A stretch of 64,000 nucleotides of DNA from Siphonodentalium dalli (Eukaryota > Mollusca > Scaphopoda > Gadilida > Siphonodentaliidae), in NCBI GenBank assembly GCA_032622095.1, contig CP136066.1:130663917-130727916 (forward strand), read 5' to 3'. The translations under genes and the position numbers were made by a program. How positions within the stretch are numbered: position 1 is the first letter of the stretch; every line of letters begins with the position of its first letter. Under the pieces are notes generated by a model that saw only the letters and a program-made list of their open reading frames with translations, did no database searches and was not told the DNA's origin. Shown here in pieces: positions 36,761-48,200 of this stretch.

Positions 36761-36960
36761 GCACGAGGTTGTAAAAAATGCGTTTTTAGCTCCTCGGACC
36801 ACCCACCCACCCCGGCATAACTTCCTGCAAATGTTTTACTACCCCGTCCTGTATAAAGTGTCATTTTGTTCAAAAGGTCATTCGGTCACAAAAAATAATT
36901 CAACCGCAGATGCCAATTCGTCACTATGTATTATGTTTCCATGGTAACTTGCATGATATA

Positions 36961-37065
36961 TATTTTTATTTTGTGTAAAGCCCAAGAGCACATATCGTGG
37001 ATCCGTCAGGCTGGATCCGTGTCTATAAATTGTATTATGATTTATTATTGTAAAAGTATTCTTTT
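36961..37065 (+). other. probable LINE 3' end
   Basis: The order TGTGTAAAGCCCAAGAGC, then 'ctataaattgtattatga' and 'ttattattg', resembles the short conserved 3' tails of CR1/L2-type LINEs. No ORF2 text precedes it, so this would be a severely 5'-truncated copy. Confidence 0.35.
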
Positions 37066-37131
37066 CTAGCTTGTTAATTGATTCCCGAAAAGGAAGTCAT
37101 TAATATTGTCACACCTCGTTTCAGACTGAGC

Positions 37132-39217
37132 AACGTGAATTCCTTTACTTATTCCTTATTCGCAAAATATTGGAAATTGTGGCAAATGCCCCCTAATTCG
37201 TAAGTGGCCAGCCAGCTGCGCGGAACATTTTGGGTCGACTTTCTTTTGGGTGGAGTTTGAAAAAGTGGTCCGAAAAAGACTCGACCCTGTGCTCGGTCCG
37301 AATTTCTTTTACAAAATGTGTCAAATGACACCAAATTTGTTGAATAAGACTCAACCTGTGCTCGGTCCGAAAATGTTTATAAAAACGTGGCAAATGACCA
37401 CGGGAACGTACTAAGTAAAAAAATTGGGCCGAAAAGAATTTGAGTAACACAGTTCGAAATAACTCGAAATTAGGCAAAGTCTAAAAATGAAGGGAAATTG
37501 GCCGTACTGAGTTGGAATCGTAATGGCCAGCTGGGCGGAAGATTTTGGGCCGAACATTTTTGAGTCGAGTTTGAAAAAGTGGTCCGAAAAAGACTCGATC
37601 ATGTGTTCGGTCCGAATATTTTTGGAAAATGTGGCAAATGACCACAAATTCGTAAGTGGCCAGCTGGGTGAAACATTTGGGGCAAAACATTTTTGGGTTG
37701 AGTTTGGAAAACAAATTTGGCAGAAAGAATTTGAACAAAAAAGTTCGAAATAACTCGAAAATAGGCAAAGTCTAAAAATGAAGGGAAATTGGTCGTACTG
37801 AGTTCGGAATCGTATTGGCCAGATGGGCGGAAGATTTTGGGTCGAACATTTTTTGGGTCGAGTTTGAAAAAGTTGTCCGAAAAAGACTCGATCCTGTCAG
37901 AATTTGTTTGGAAAATGTGGCGAATGACTTCAAATTCGTAAGTGGCCAGCTGGGCGAAACATTTGGGGCATAACATTTTGGGGTTGAGTTTGAAAAAGTG
38001 GTCCGAATATGACTAGACCCTGTGCTCAGTCCGAAACTGTTTATAAAATGTGGAAAATGACTACGGGAACGTACTCAGTAAAAAATAAAACAAATTTGGC
38101 AAAAAGAATTTGAGCAAAAAAGTTCGAAATTAGGCAAAGTCTAAAAATAAAGGGAAATTGGCCGTACTGAGTTCGGAATCGTATTGGCCAGAGTCGAGTT
38201 TGAAAAAGTGGTCCGAAAAAGACTCGACCCGGTGCTCGGTCCGAACTTAGTAAAAAATAAAATAATATAGATCAGAATCGTAAGTGGCCAACTGGGCGAA
38301 ACATTTTGGGCCGAACTTGTTTTGGGCCGAGTTTGAAAAAGTGGTCCGAAAAAGACTCGACCCTGCGCTCGGTCCGAATTTGTTTGTACAATGTGGTAAA
38401 TGACCCCAATTTTTTTTTTCGGAAAATGGGACAAATGACCACAATATTCGTAAGTGGCCAGCTGGGCGAAACATTTGGGGCGTACAATGTTTTGGGTCGT
38501 TTGAAAAAGTGCTCCCAATATCACTCGGCCCAGTGATCGGTCCGAAAATGTTTAGAAAATGTGGCAAATGACCACGGGAACGTACTTAATAAAAAATAAC
38601 AAAACTTTGGGCCAAATGTTCCACCCAGGTGACCACTTACGAATTTGGGGTCATTTGCCACATTTTCCAAAAAAGAAAAAAAACGGACCAAGCACAGGGT
38701 CCATTCTTCGGACAACTTTTTCAAACTCGACCAAAATTTTTTTCGCCCCAAAATGGTCCCCCCAGCTGGCCACTTAGGGTTCGGAACTCATTAGGGCCAA
38801 TTTCCCTTCATTTTTAGACTGCCTAATTGCGAGGTATTTCGGACCTTTTGATCCAAATTTTGTTAGGCCCAAATATTTACGAAGTACGTTCCCGTGTTCA
38901 TTTGCTTAATTTTCTAAAAAAAATTCGGACCGAGCACAGGGTTGAGTCATATTCGGGCCACTTTTTCAAACTGGACCCAAACAATTTTATGCTCCAACTG
39001 TTTCGCCCAGCTGTCCACTTACAATTTGGGGTCATTTACCACATTGTACAAACAAATTCGGAACGAGCGCAGGGTCGAGTCTTTTTCGGACCACTTTTTC
39101 AAACTCGACCAAAAAAAAATGTCGACCCAAAATGTTCCGCCCAGTTGGCCACTTACGAATTTGGGGTCATTTGCCACAATTTCCAATATTTTGCGAATAG
39201 GTAACTGAATTCACGTT
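37132..39217. mobile_element. 2.1-kb foldback element made almost wholly of inverted tandem arrays
   Basis: The ends AACGTGAATTC and 'tattcgcaaaatattggaaa' are inverted at 37132 and 39217. The left arm (to about 38615) is a degenerate array in which GTAAGTGGCCAGCTGGGCG, 'gagtttgaaaaagtggtccg' and 'aaaaagactcgaccctg' recur at intervals of about 100-170 bp. The right arm (about 38620-39217) carries the same units inverted. Almost no unique core separates the arms. Many overlapping open frames arise because the units lack stops; none resembles a protein family. No clear target duplication was found. Confidence 0.85.
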
Positions 39218-40040
39218 TCTTCGGATAGCACTGTCATATTACATACTTGGTTCAAAGTCTGGTTTAATTCAATATCTCTCCTCTATTCAGAAAGTTAATT
39301 AATAATGACCAGAATCTCAGATTATATGGTCAAAACTCATCCATTGAGATGAAATATAATTATATACTGACGTAGGTTTTCTCTAACCCCTGATGTTTAG
39401 TTACTTCAAACCCAATGCTTGGTAAATTAACACAACGTTTGGTTACAAAGTTGGTTTACAATTTTAAACCGAAATCTTTGGTTGCTTTTTTCTAACCCAA
39501 CACGTATTTAGTTAACAGCTCTAACCTAACGTTTAGTCGGATCCGGTTGATCCGAGTCTGACTAAACTTTCAGTAGCTATATTCAACCCAATTATTTTTT
39601 TAGTGTACATTAACCTATTTTAAAGTTTAAAGACTGTGTGTGTGCCATTGCAAAAAAAAAAGTAAAAAAGAATGCAAGGAAACCACAACGCACACCAATA
39701 CAAATTGACTATATCACACACAAGAAAGCTTATTACCGGATGGGAAGAAAGGATGGCCCGTTATCGTCAACTGTAAAATTGGGCGTAGGTGTTCTTGGGC
39801 TTCAATTGTCACTTGGGATCCAATGTTCTTTGGCCCTATATATATATACTTCGGCCCGTGTCATTTGACCAAATGTATCGCATATATATAGTACATGACC
39901 AACGAACACAAACCAAATATTAAAGGTGTCTTTTTAGTTGATGTTGTGTGTACATGGGAGACACTCGGGGTTATCTTACAACCTACACTGAGTTGCCGCA
40001 TAAATGATAAAGAACATTCTCTATCTCAATTTTATTCATT
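39218..40040. other. non-coding stretch with degenerate minisatellite
   Basis: At 39395-39600, variants of 'aacccaatgtttggttaa' recur irregularly. No gene was recognised. Confidence 0.45.
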
Positions 40041-40058
40041 TTCTCTCGCTCGCTCGCT

Positions 40059-40156
<98 letters not shown>

Positions 40157-40167
40157 ATCTCTCTCCC

Positions 40168-40218
<51 letters not shown>
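40041..40218. repeat. long (CT)n microsatellite
   Basis: About 175 bases of almost pure CT dinucleotide, interrupted once near 40154-40176. It lies about 1.6 kb downstream of the chitinase stop codon. The Ser/Leu and Arg/Glu frames over it are artefacts. Confidence 0.97.
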
Positions 40219-40223
<5 letters not shown>

Positions 40224-41793
40224 CTAAACGACGCACTTGGCGAAAGGAATTACTACCCAATGTATCGACATGAGATAAGATTGTGGACAACCATGGAGGA
40301 CAGAAAATGTGAATTCCCACAGTAATTATTCGCTAGGGTCACATATGCAAGGTGGTGGCGATCTATATATTGATCGATGAGGGGACATTGTCAGGGTGAT
40401 CATAGCGCGGAGACTAAATATTGAAGGCTCGTTTCTAGTTGATTGTGTATATATACGGTAATTAAGCCAGGGTCAGAATGGGGAGGTATATTGAATTGAC
40501 TGCGTCCGTCCATTTGTCCGGGCATATATCTCAGCCTTGGGTTATCGCATCTGAATGAAATTTGGAATTGAGGCTCGCCATCACCGATGTACAACTCCCT
40601 GATGTTAATCTATCCCTGATATGATATGAATAAAGAGATTTTATATCACTTATGTTAAACGTGTGTATACGGCTGGGAAATTACTGATTATAGACGAGAT
40701 GAGGGAAGCTGAGAGAAAGTACACTTTATTTATGATTTAAGGAATAACCCAACGTATCTGTGTAAACAGCAGGAACAAAAGCCATGACCTGGGTCTTAGC
40801 ATCGCACCGATCTTGGAACTCCAACGGATTCATCACAGCTGATTCGTCTAAATTATTTCCTTAGCCTGTGTTTGTTGATGTAACATTTCTGGGGGGGGGG
40901 GGGTGTTCACGACCCGGAACAATTTGTTTGGACCAAATAGTCTGGCTCGTTTGGAAGGATAGAAGTAAATGTCCTTCAAATATTGTTTCCACACACACAT
41001 GCACACATAATCTCACACATACACATCGCAGTAACAAAATAATGGTGCTATATTGAAATCTCCAGGCATTTATAATACCTTGACTTCTTTATATACATTT
41101 TAATCTTCTTCAGTGGCACCAGTACTCTCTTCAGCAATGTCTGTTTAAGCCTCTTCGTTGTTATCAAAGTAATCTGATATTAAATGTTTATTCATCGTGA
41201 TAGCCTATGTTATAGCATGATTTTCATTGCCACTTCTGGATATACGATTATACACATCATACATAAATGTGGTATTTTACTGTACCATTAAGCAGTTGAA
41301 GTAAGAACAGAATAAAGCTCGAATATTTTGCAATGAATGTGTTCATGTCCTCATACTTCGCATAAGCTTATACATTGGCTTCTTTGTATGACATTCCATT
41401 TGCTGTGTACTTATTTACTTTCGTCAGCGATATATCTTCGTTGTTTTTTCCTGCACAATGTCCTGAGGTTAGAGTACCGTAATGCGGTACCGCCATGTAC
41501 ATAATAACTCAACCAGAAGGAGACCTTTAATATTTAGTCTGTGCTCATTTGTCGTGTATTATACATAATGCGATACATTGTGGTCAAATGACACGGGACT
41601 CAAGTACATGGAATCAAAGCACATTGGATCCAATTGGAAATTGAAGCCCAAGAACACATACACCCAATTGACAAGTACATGTGGCCCAAGAGCACTTAAG
41701 CCCAATTTTACAGTCATAATGAGCCATCCTTTCTTCTAGGGTGTGATTCAGGGAAGACAACGGAATGACGGCATCGTCGATTAATTTATATTA
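40219..41793. other. downstream flank of the chitinase gene
   Basis: No other gene is seen. The chitinase 3' UTR must start at 41793 and run leftward. An AATAAA on the minus strand near 41187-41192 is a possible but distant poly(A) signal. A G run lies at about 40891-40902. Confidence 0.4.
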
Positions 41794-42210
41794 TTACTCA
41801 CACTCAGTAAAATCATTGCCGTTACTGGACGCAGCCGCCGAATGGGGATTCTCCCTCGCCTTGATCTCTTCCAGATGGTTCTCTGAATCATCCGGGGCTT
41901 TCTCCGTCGTGTCTGAATTTTCGTGAGCCACCCATTCATAATTGTCTGTCGAAGCTTTAACCTCGTGACTCGAACCACTAGCTGACCACGATCCATGTGA
42001 CCCACTGGTGGATGGATGTTCTCTTGGCTTGTCCTTGGAAGCCGATCTTGAGTGCGAGTATTCTTCATCCCCGTCGTATGTTGGCTTTAGGTTTTTATAG
42101 ATGGTTTTCAGCAACGGATATTTTCCTTCTCCACAGTGAGCTCCGAAGTCATCCATTTCCACAGACCACACAAAAGCACCACCTAAGTCCTTCTTCAGTA
42201 TATTGTCGAT
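41794..42210 (-). CDS. chitinase last exon: final barrel strand and Ser/Glu-rich tail
   Basis: 417 bp including stop, from acceptor CATATTAG. It opens with IDNILKKDLGGAFVWSVEMD and DFGAHCGEGKYPLLKTIYK, matching 'LGGxMVWxxDxDDF..C..GKYPLL..I'. The remaining part, about 95 residues, is rich in Ser, Glu, His and Asn, predicted disordered from composition, and ends NDFTECE. No chitin-binding domain, GPI-like hydrophobic end or membrane segment follows. Confidence 0.94.
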   Translation of the reverse strand: MDNILKKDLGGAFVWSVEMDDFGAHCGEGKYPLLKTIYKNLKPTYDGDEEYSHSRSASKDKPREHPSTSGSHGSWSASGSSHEVKASTDNYEWVAHENSDTTEKAPDDSENHLEEIKARENPHSAAASSNGNDFTECE

Positions 42211-45200
42211 CTAATATGAGATATAAATACGTAGTTATTTGGCAAATATTTGCATGAGTAAGTACACACATAAGCGCATTATAGTGCAGGATATATTGGT
42301 CGACCTTTGCACAGCCAGGACTCAATTTCTTCCTCGATGTCCCCGCTAAATTTTTTTCCGGTTGTTAACAAGAAAAAACGTAGCCTCAGAGACCCAGACA
42401 AGATGGCGCTCATTTTCTTGATATGCATCATATCAGGGCTCCTCGGAAAACTCTTATGTGTCTCAGCCAAAGTTTTGGAAAACTCAGTCCAGAATGAAAT
42501 ATGCTATTTTATAACGTAATGATTCTGAGCCTGTCAGATCGAAATTTTAGCACTGAGGAGCTTGTGTCACCAGGAATTTTTTTTCACTCCAATTATTTTC
42601 TATGAACGCGGATAGAAAAGTGGCTATTTATAGAAAGTTTCAGCATTTTTATTATATATCTACATTTAAAAACCTTTAAGTTAAAAATGTGCAACACCAG
42701 ATGTTTCTCTTATATGTTTGGAATTCCATAGATGTGTTGTTGTGGGAAGTGATGCCGGAAAGCAAGATACAAGGCATAATTAAGTCCCCTCGCTACGTTG
42801 GTCTTACCGCTGCCATCACTTATATTTTCGTAATTAAATATAAGTGTTTTGTCAGTTACAATTAATTCTGGCTTGATCTAGCAAATATTTTTCCAATGAA
42901 TATGGACAGTTCAATTTCTCAGAATAATTCAGAGTGAATTGTAACTGACACAAGTCTTAAATAAAACAACGAATGAGTGATGTCCTCACATTATGTGTAC
43001 GTGGAAGCAGAGATCAGGCCAGCGTAGCAGGGGACTGAACTCTGCCTTGCAGTTGGGCCGGAAAGAGATAGATAATAATCAGTTTTAATTGAAGTTACTC
43101 TCCACCAGATGTATGCATAACTGGGTATATCTCATCGCCATTGACTGTCCACTGACCGAAATTCGGCATGGTTGTAATAATTGTCGGCAAGTATTTGAAT
43201 ATTTTCACAAATATCGACAATACCTTTAGCACCAGACTGGAGGGGGACTCGAATCCAACCCACGCATCGCCACCGTGTGCGTAAGGAACTCCCTGGTCAT
43301 ATATCCACTCAACCTTCCACCCATCATTCTTCACCTTTTCACATATCTGGAACGAACACGACAGACAAAGAATTTACATCATCTGTTTAGGCTACGTTCA
43401 TACGCTGGCAAGATTTCACGGGTATGTTTTTGCGGGCATTTCGTCGTAGAAAACCACATGGTGCCAGAATATGAACGGAAACGTGAACATAACATGCATT
43501 TTGACCAAAGTGAAAGACATGAGAAGTATCCTTTATATAATTCCACTTGTAACAGTGCTATTGGAATTTGCCTTCAAATACCTGTATGATTTATTCTTGC
43601 GAGATAATTGCATGATATTTACAGGCAAATTCCGGTAGCATCGTTACTAGTGGAACTACAGAAATTTTACTTCGCACGTAGTTAGCTGTGGCATAGATGC
43701 ACTTTATGTTTTCTACAACAAAATGCCTGCAAATCATACCGTGCAAACTTGCCAGTGTATGAACGTACCCTTAACCAAATTTATGCCACAATCAATTAAG
43801 TTGCTCATGTCTTCTAATTTTTCGAACTTATATAGCAATGAATATGCTAAAGCAAGTCAGTTAAACAATAATACGAATAGAACCTGTTTTTTCACTGGTG
43901 GAGGTGGGGGATTGGGGTCAGAATCCACTATATCCAGTGTGAGCTAGAAAATGATACCTGAACTATTGCAAAAATACTAACATCTAATGGTCTAACTCTA
44001 GGTAAATTCCCCCAACCGATTTGATTTTTAAATTGATCAACAGTTTTGACTGGCCACGGGGGAGAGACCCGGACACACCATGGTTCGGCCTGGTGTGAGA
44101 ATTTTTTTTAATCCGAACATGAAAATTGCAAAATACTAGCTTCTACTCTGATCTCAAGCTTTCCAAGTGTTGAAATTTTCAAACTGACATCCTGCTAAGG
44201 TTGGAAAATTTCCAACTGATGGCCATTTCAGTCCTTTACTTTTGAACAAAAGTAGGAAAATATGCAAATGTTTGTCTAAAAACAACAAATTCCCCATTAT
44301 TAATTTCTTGGAAAATCAAATTACCACCTATTGCGTTCTGTGGCCATCGAAATAATTTATTCAGTGCAGTTTTAAACATTAATTCTTGCTGGTGGAATAA
44401 CATATATTTTTGTTAGGGATGAGGGAGGGGGTGAACAGCGGTACGTACCACATTTTCTAAACCATGCAGATGACGTTTACAATAAACAATCTCCGAGAAA
44501 AGCAGATGACAAAACTGAAAACGATTTGAAAATAAATTGTTTCCGTTCTATAGGCCTACATCAATTGTACTATCGGCGGTGCGACGTATACTTCCCGTTC
44601 ATGTGGCAGCTATAGCAAATTCTCACAGTAATTTGGCGAAGGCTGATGTGCACGTTGTCGACAGCAGCGTTCCTCGATCATTCGGCGTCAAACCAAGTTT
44701 ACGATGGATCAGAGCATGTCCGACTTGATAGTAAGCGCCATTTACGCTAATAAATTAATAGATCTGACACAATGATGCACAGACTGAATGTGTACTCAAA
44801 ACGATAATGCAACAAGAAAACCATAGTCAGAAATGATAACGCCCTCAAGATCATATTATTAGCCATATATACAATATAACAACTTCAATGTGGTGATTGT
44901 GAAAAATCTGTATATAGGTAACACCTATGTAGTTGATTATATGTGATATTTTTTTCTAATTTCATTTGAAATAGTGGTCTAAGTAGCGCATGAAATAGCA
45001 TGCAGAATAATAATCGGGCAAAAATTTGCCATCTTCGTAACATGGTTCAAGTACGAGCACGTTTCTAATCACATTTAGTAGACAATTACGCAAATACCGA
45101 GTATGTTTTAATCACATTTAGTCCAAAACCTCCTGCGACAGGGTCAGCTATACTTGCCAATATACACCCTAGGAGGGCATAATGCTTATCTTAGGCCCAA

Positions 45201-48200
45201 TTTGCCTCTTTATTTTTGTCCCTATTGTCGTTAGATATATATATATATATATAATTGAACTTTAATGAACACAGCAATCATTTTGCAATGTCTGGTATTG
45301 GTGTCAAACGCGGCTTTTCTAAATGGCATTAATCCGTGCGATAATTTACTTGGCGCGATGCCAAGTATCACTGGAAGCACGCGGCGATTACACACTAGTG
45401 AGAGATAAGAAAATATTTAATGGATTTTCAATGATATTATAGCGGTGTCATGTTCTGTCGACAGAGTAGCGATGTTTCCTCGTAAGTGATATAATTTACC
45501 ATGTGGATCATCATAATTGCTCTATGTGTGGTTTCCATTTTCCATCATTACTCAGGACAAATCTAAGATGTCAGATGTGTATGTGTCTGTCTGTGTGAAA
45601 TGCCGTCAGTTGGTCATTTATGATAGAATCAGGCTTTGGTTTGAACCTAATTCAACGCTTATATATATGTTACATACGTTGGCTGAGATATCTATACAAA
45701 GGTGGTATATAAATCCATCCATGTGAATTGCGTGGTGGTTACTTTGGTATATATCTTGTGACATATACCGAAATGCAGGTAAATCTACACGCATATACCC
45801 TGCGATTTTGCCGGAGATAATATATTGTGTACGTTTTACCTCGTAATACGACAGTATCCCAGGTTCCCGGCTGTAATCTCCCTTTTCAGCCCCACCATCG
45901 ACAGGTGCTCTAATGTCATAATTATCCGGGTCCTCCAGCTTGGCGGTAAGTCCATATGTCGGGATCCCTACAATCAGCTTTTTCTTCGGTACACCCTGGT
46001 CCAACCAATACTCAATTGACCAGTTCTACGAATGATAATGTTGGGTGATCATACCTATTTTAGCAAATAGCCTAAATCGACCAAAGCTCATTTGTATAAA
46101 TTTTTTATAGGCAGTAACATCGGCTGATATTTATATTAAAGCCTTTAAAATTGTGCAAATTATGGTTCTGCATTTTTACCGCACAATACGGATATAGGAT
46201 GGGCCAGAAAAAAGTAGCAGATAAGAATTATTGAAATTTTTATTGCACTAAAATTAACTATATGTTTGTCGTAACATTATTTAATAATAATTGTTAAGGA
46301 TACATAATCCGATTCGATGGTCTGCGTATCATACAGTTACAACAACAACAACAACAACAACACAAAAATTAGTTTATTACAAATAAATACTCACAACAAT
46401 ACCAATCACGATAACATATTTGCCGAAAAAGTCCTACAAAAACTTGACAGTTTGGAGATGATTGAGTGTGGTTTACCACTTAGAATATATATATGGTGAT
46501 TCCTACAGTTCAAATTGGAATTCCTAACACGTTTTGTCACAAAATGTGAACACAAAGTATTTCCACGTGTAACCAACATGGTGCCATATAACTATGGAGG
46601 GTTATTAGGGTCACAATCCTAACTTCACATTTTTACTCTAACTTAATATTTTAATTCCTACTTAATATTTTAATTCTAACTTAGCATTTTAATACTTATA
46701 TTTTAATTCTAACTTTACATTTTAATTCTAACTTAACATTTTAATTCTTATATTTTAATTCTAACTTAACATTTTAACTCTAACTTAATCTTTTAATTCT
46801 TACTTAATATTTTAAATCTAACTTAACATTTTAATTCTTATATTTTAATTCTAACTTTACATATTCATGCGTTCAACCCGGTTAATCTATTTTGTAACTT
46901 GGCTTGTAAGCCTTTAAAAAAAATCACATTTGATACGTCTTCTGATACATGGTGTATGTTCGTATTTTGTTGACGAAGTGCTGCTAAGAACAGGCTTAGT
47001 TAGAACGATAAAACGGCTTCAGTCGGCCATTCTATTTTTTACGAGAAAAACATGTGTATATTCGTATTTTGTTGACGAAGTGCTGCTAAGAACAGGCTTA
47101 GTTGGAACGATAAAACGGCTTCAGTCACCCATTCTATTTTTTACGAGAAAAACATGTGTATATTCGTATTTTGTTGACGAAGTGCTGCTAAGAACAGGCT
47201 TAGTTGGAACGATAAAACGGCTTCAGTCGGCCATTCTATTTTTTACGAGAAAAAGTAGCGCTCTTTCTTGGAGCGAATTTCTGCAACAATTTCACTGCGC
47301 GTTGGACCCATTTGGACAAAAATTACATTCCCTGTGTCTAATCCTACATTTTGATATACTATACGCCCCATTATATGGAATATATCAGCTGAAATCGATC
47401 ATGTTATTGTAAACATCGAGTCTATTTTTAGCTGTTTTCATCGGCGCGTGTTTGCGAGTTCGCCATTACATTATTCGTACTAAAACAGCCATATTGTAGC
47501 TAAAAGCGAATGCGCAGTATTCCACTGTGTCATTTGGTACCTAACACTTGTTGTTTGCTAGCGTATTCATCGAGAAATCTAAATTCGAAACATTGACGTC
47601 GAACGCAGTTTTTCGTGTTTCATGGCACCTTCGCATGGGTGGGTTAATCGGTCTTTTGCTGTGCAATAGATGATAAACTTCAGTTTGCTTGTGGGCATAG
47701 CGTTATCGCTGTAAAAATACATTTCTACAGCTGTTCTACGGCCTTGATTTCGACAATTTTATGTTAGGTCAGTTGTCGATCGAATAGTGCAACTTCTGCT
47801 GTCCGGTCAGTGGCGGGGTTAATATGTGTGGATAGTGCGAATGTGGGCCTTTCGTTAGACACCAAAAGTAGCCCTCTACGTGCTGTATTCCTCGGCCGTT
47901 CCACGCAATTTGAAAAATTCTGTTCCGCAGATTGTCATTCTATTCCATTTTCCATCCCATCCCGCAGATTGTCATGTCCCGCCGTTCGATCGCAGCGACG
48001 CATTTCGTTATAATTGTTACAGAAGTGCAGGCGCGTTATTAGGGTCACAATTACAACTTCTAGAATCCATTTTATGTTTGTTTTAATTTTTGCCTTTCAA
48101 TTCTGAGATCCGTTTTATGCTCATTTCAATTTCAACTTTTTAAATATAATATTTGAATTCCAACATTAGAGCTTTTTGTAGTAGATTTAAAATATTAAAA

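Noticed and set aside
37193-39208. Dense overlapping frames of 70-127 residues, such as 37599-37976 and 38827-39204
   Set aside because: They are translations of a tandem repeat unit that lacks stops. The same text appears in several frames and on both strands.
40004-40320. Ser/Leu and Arg/Glu frames over the (CT)n tract
   Set aside because: Pure microsatellite.
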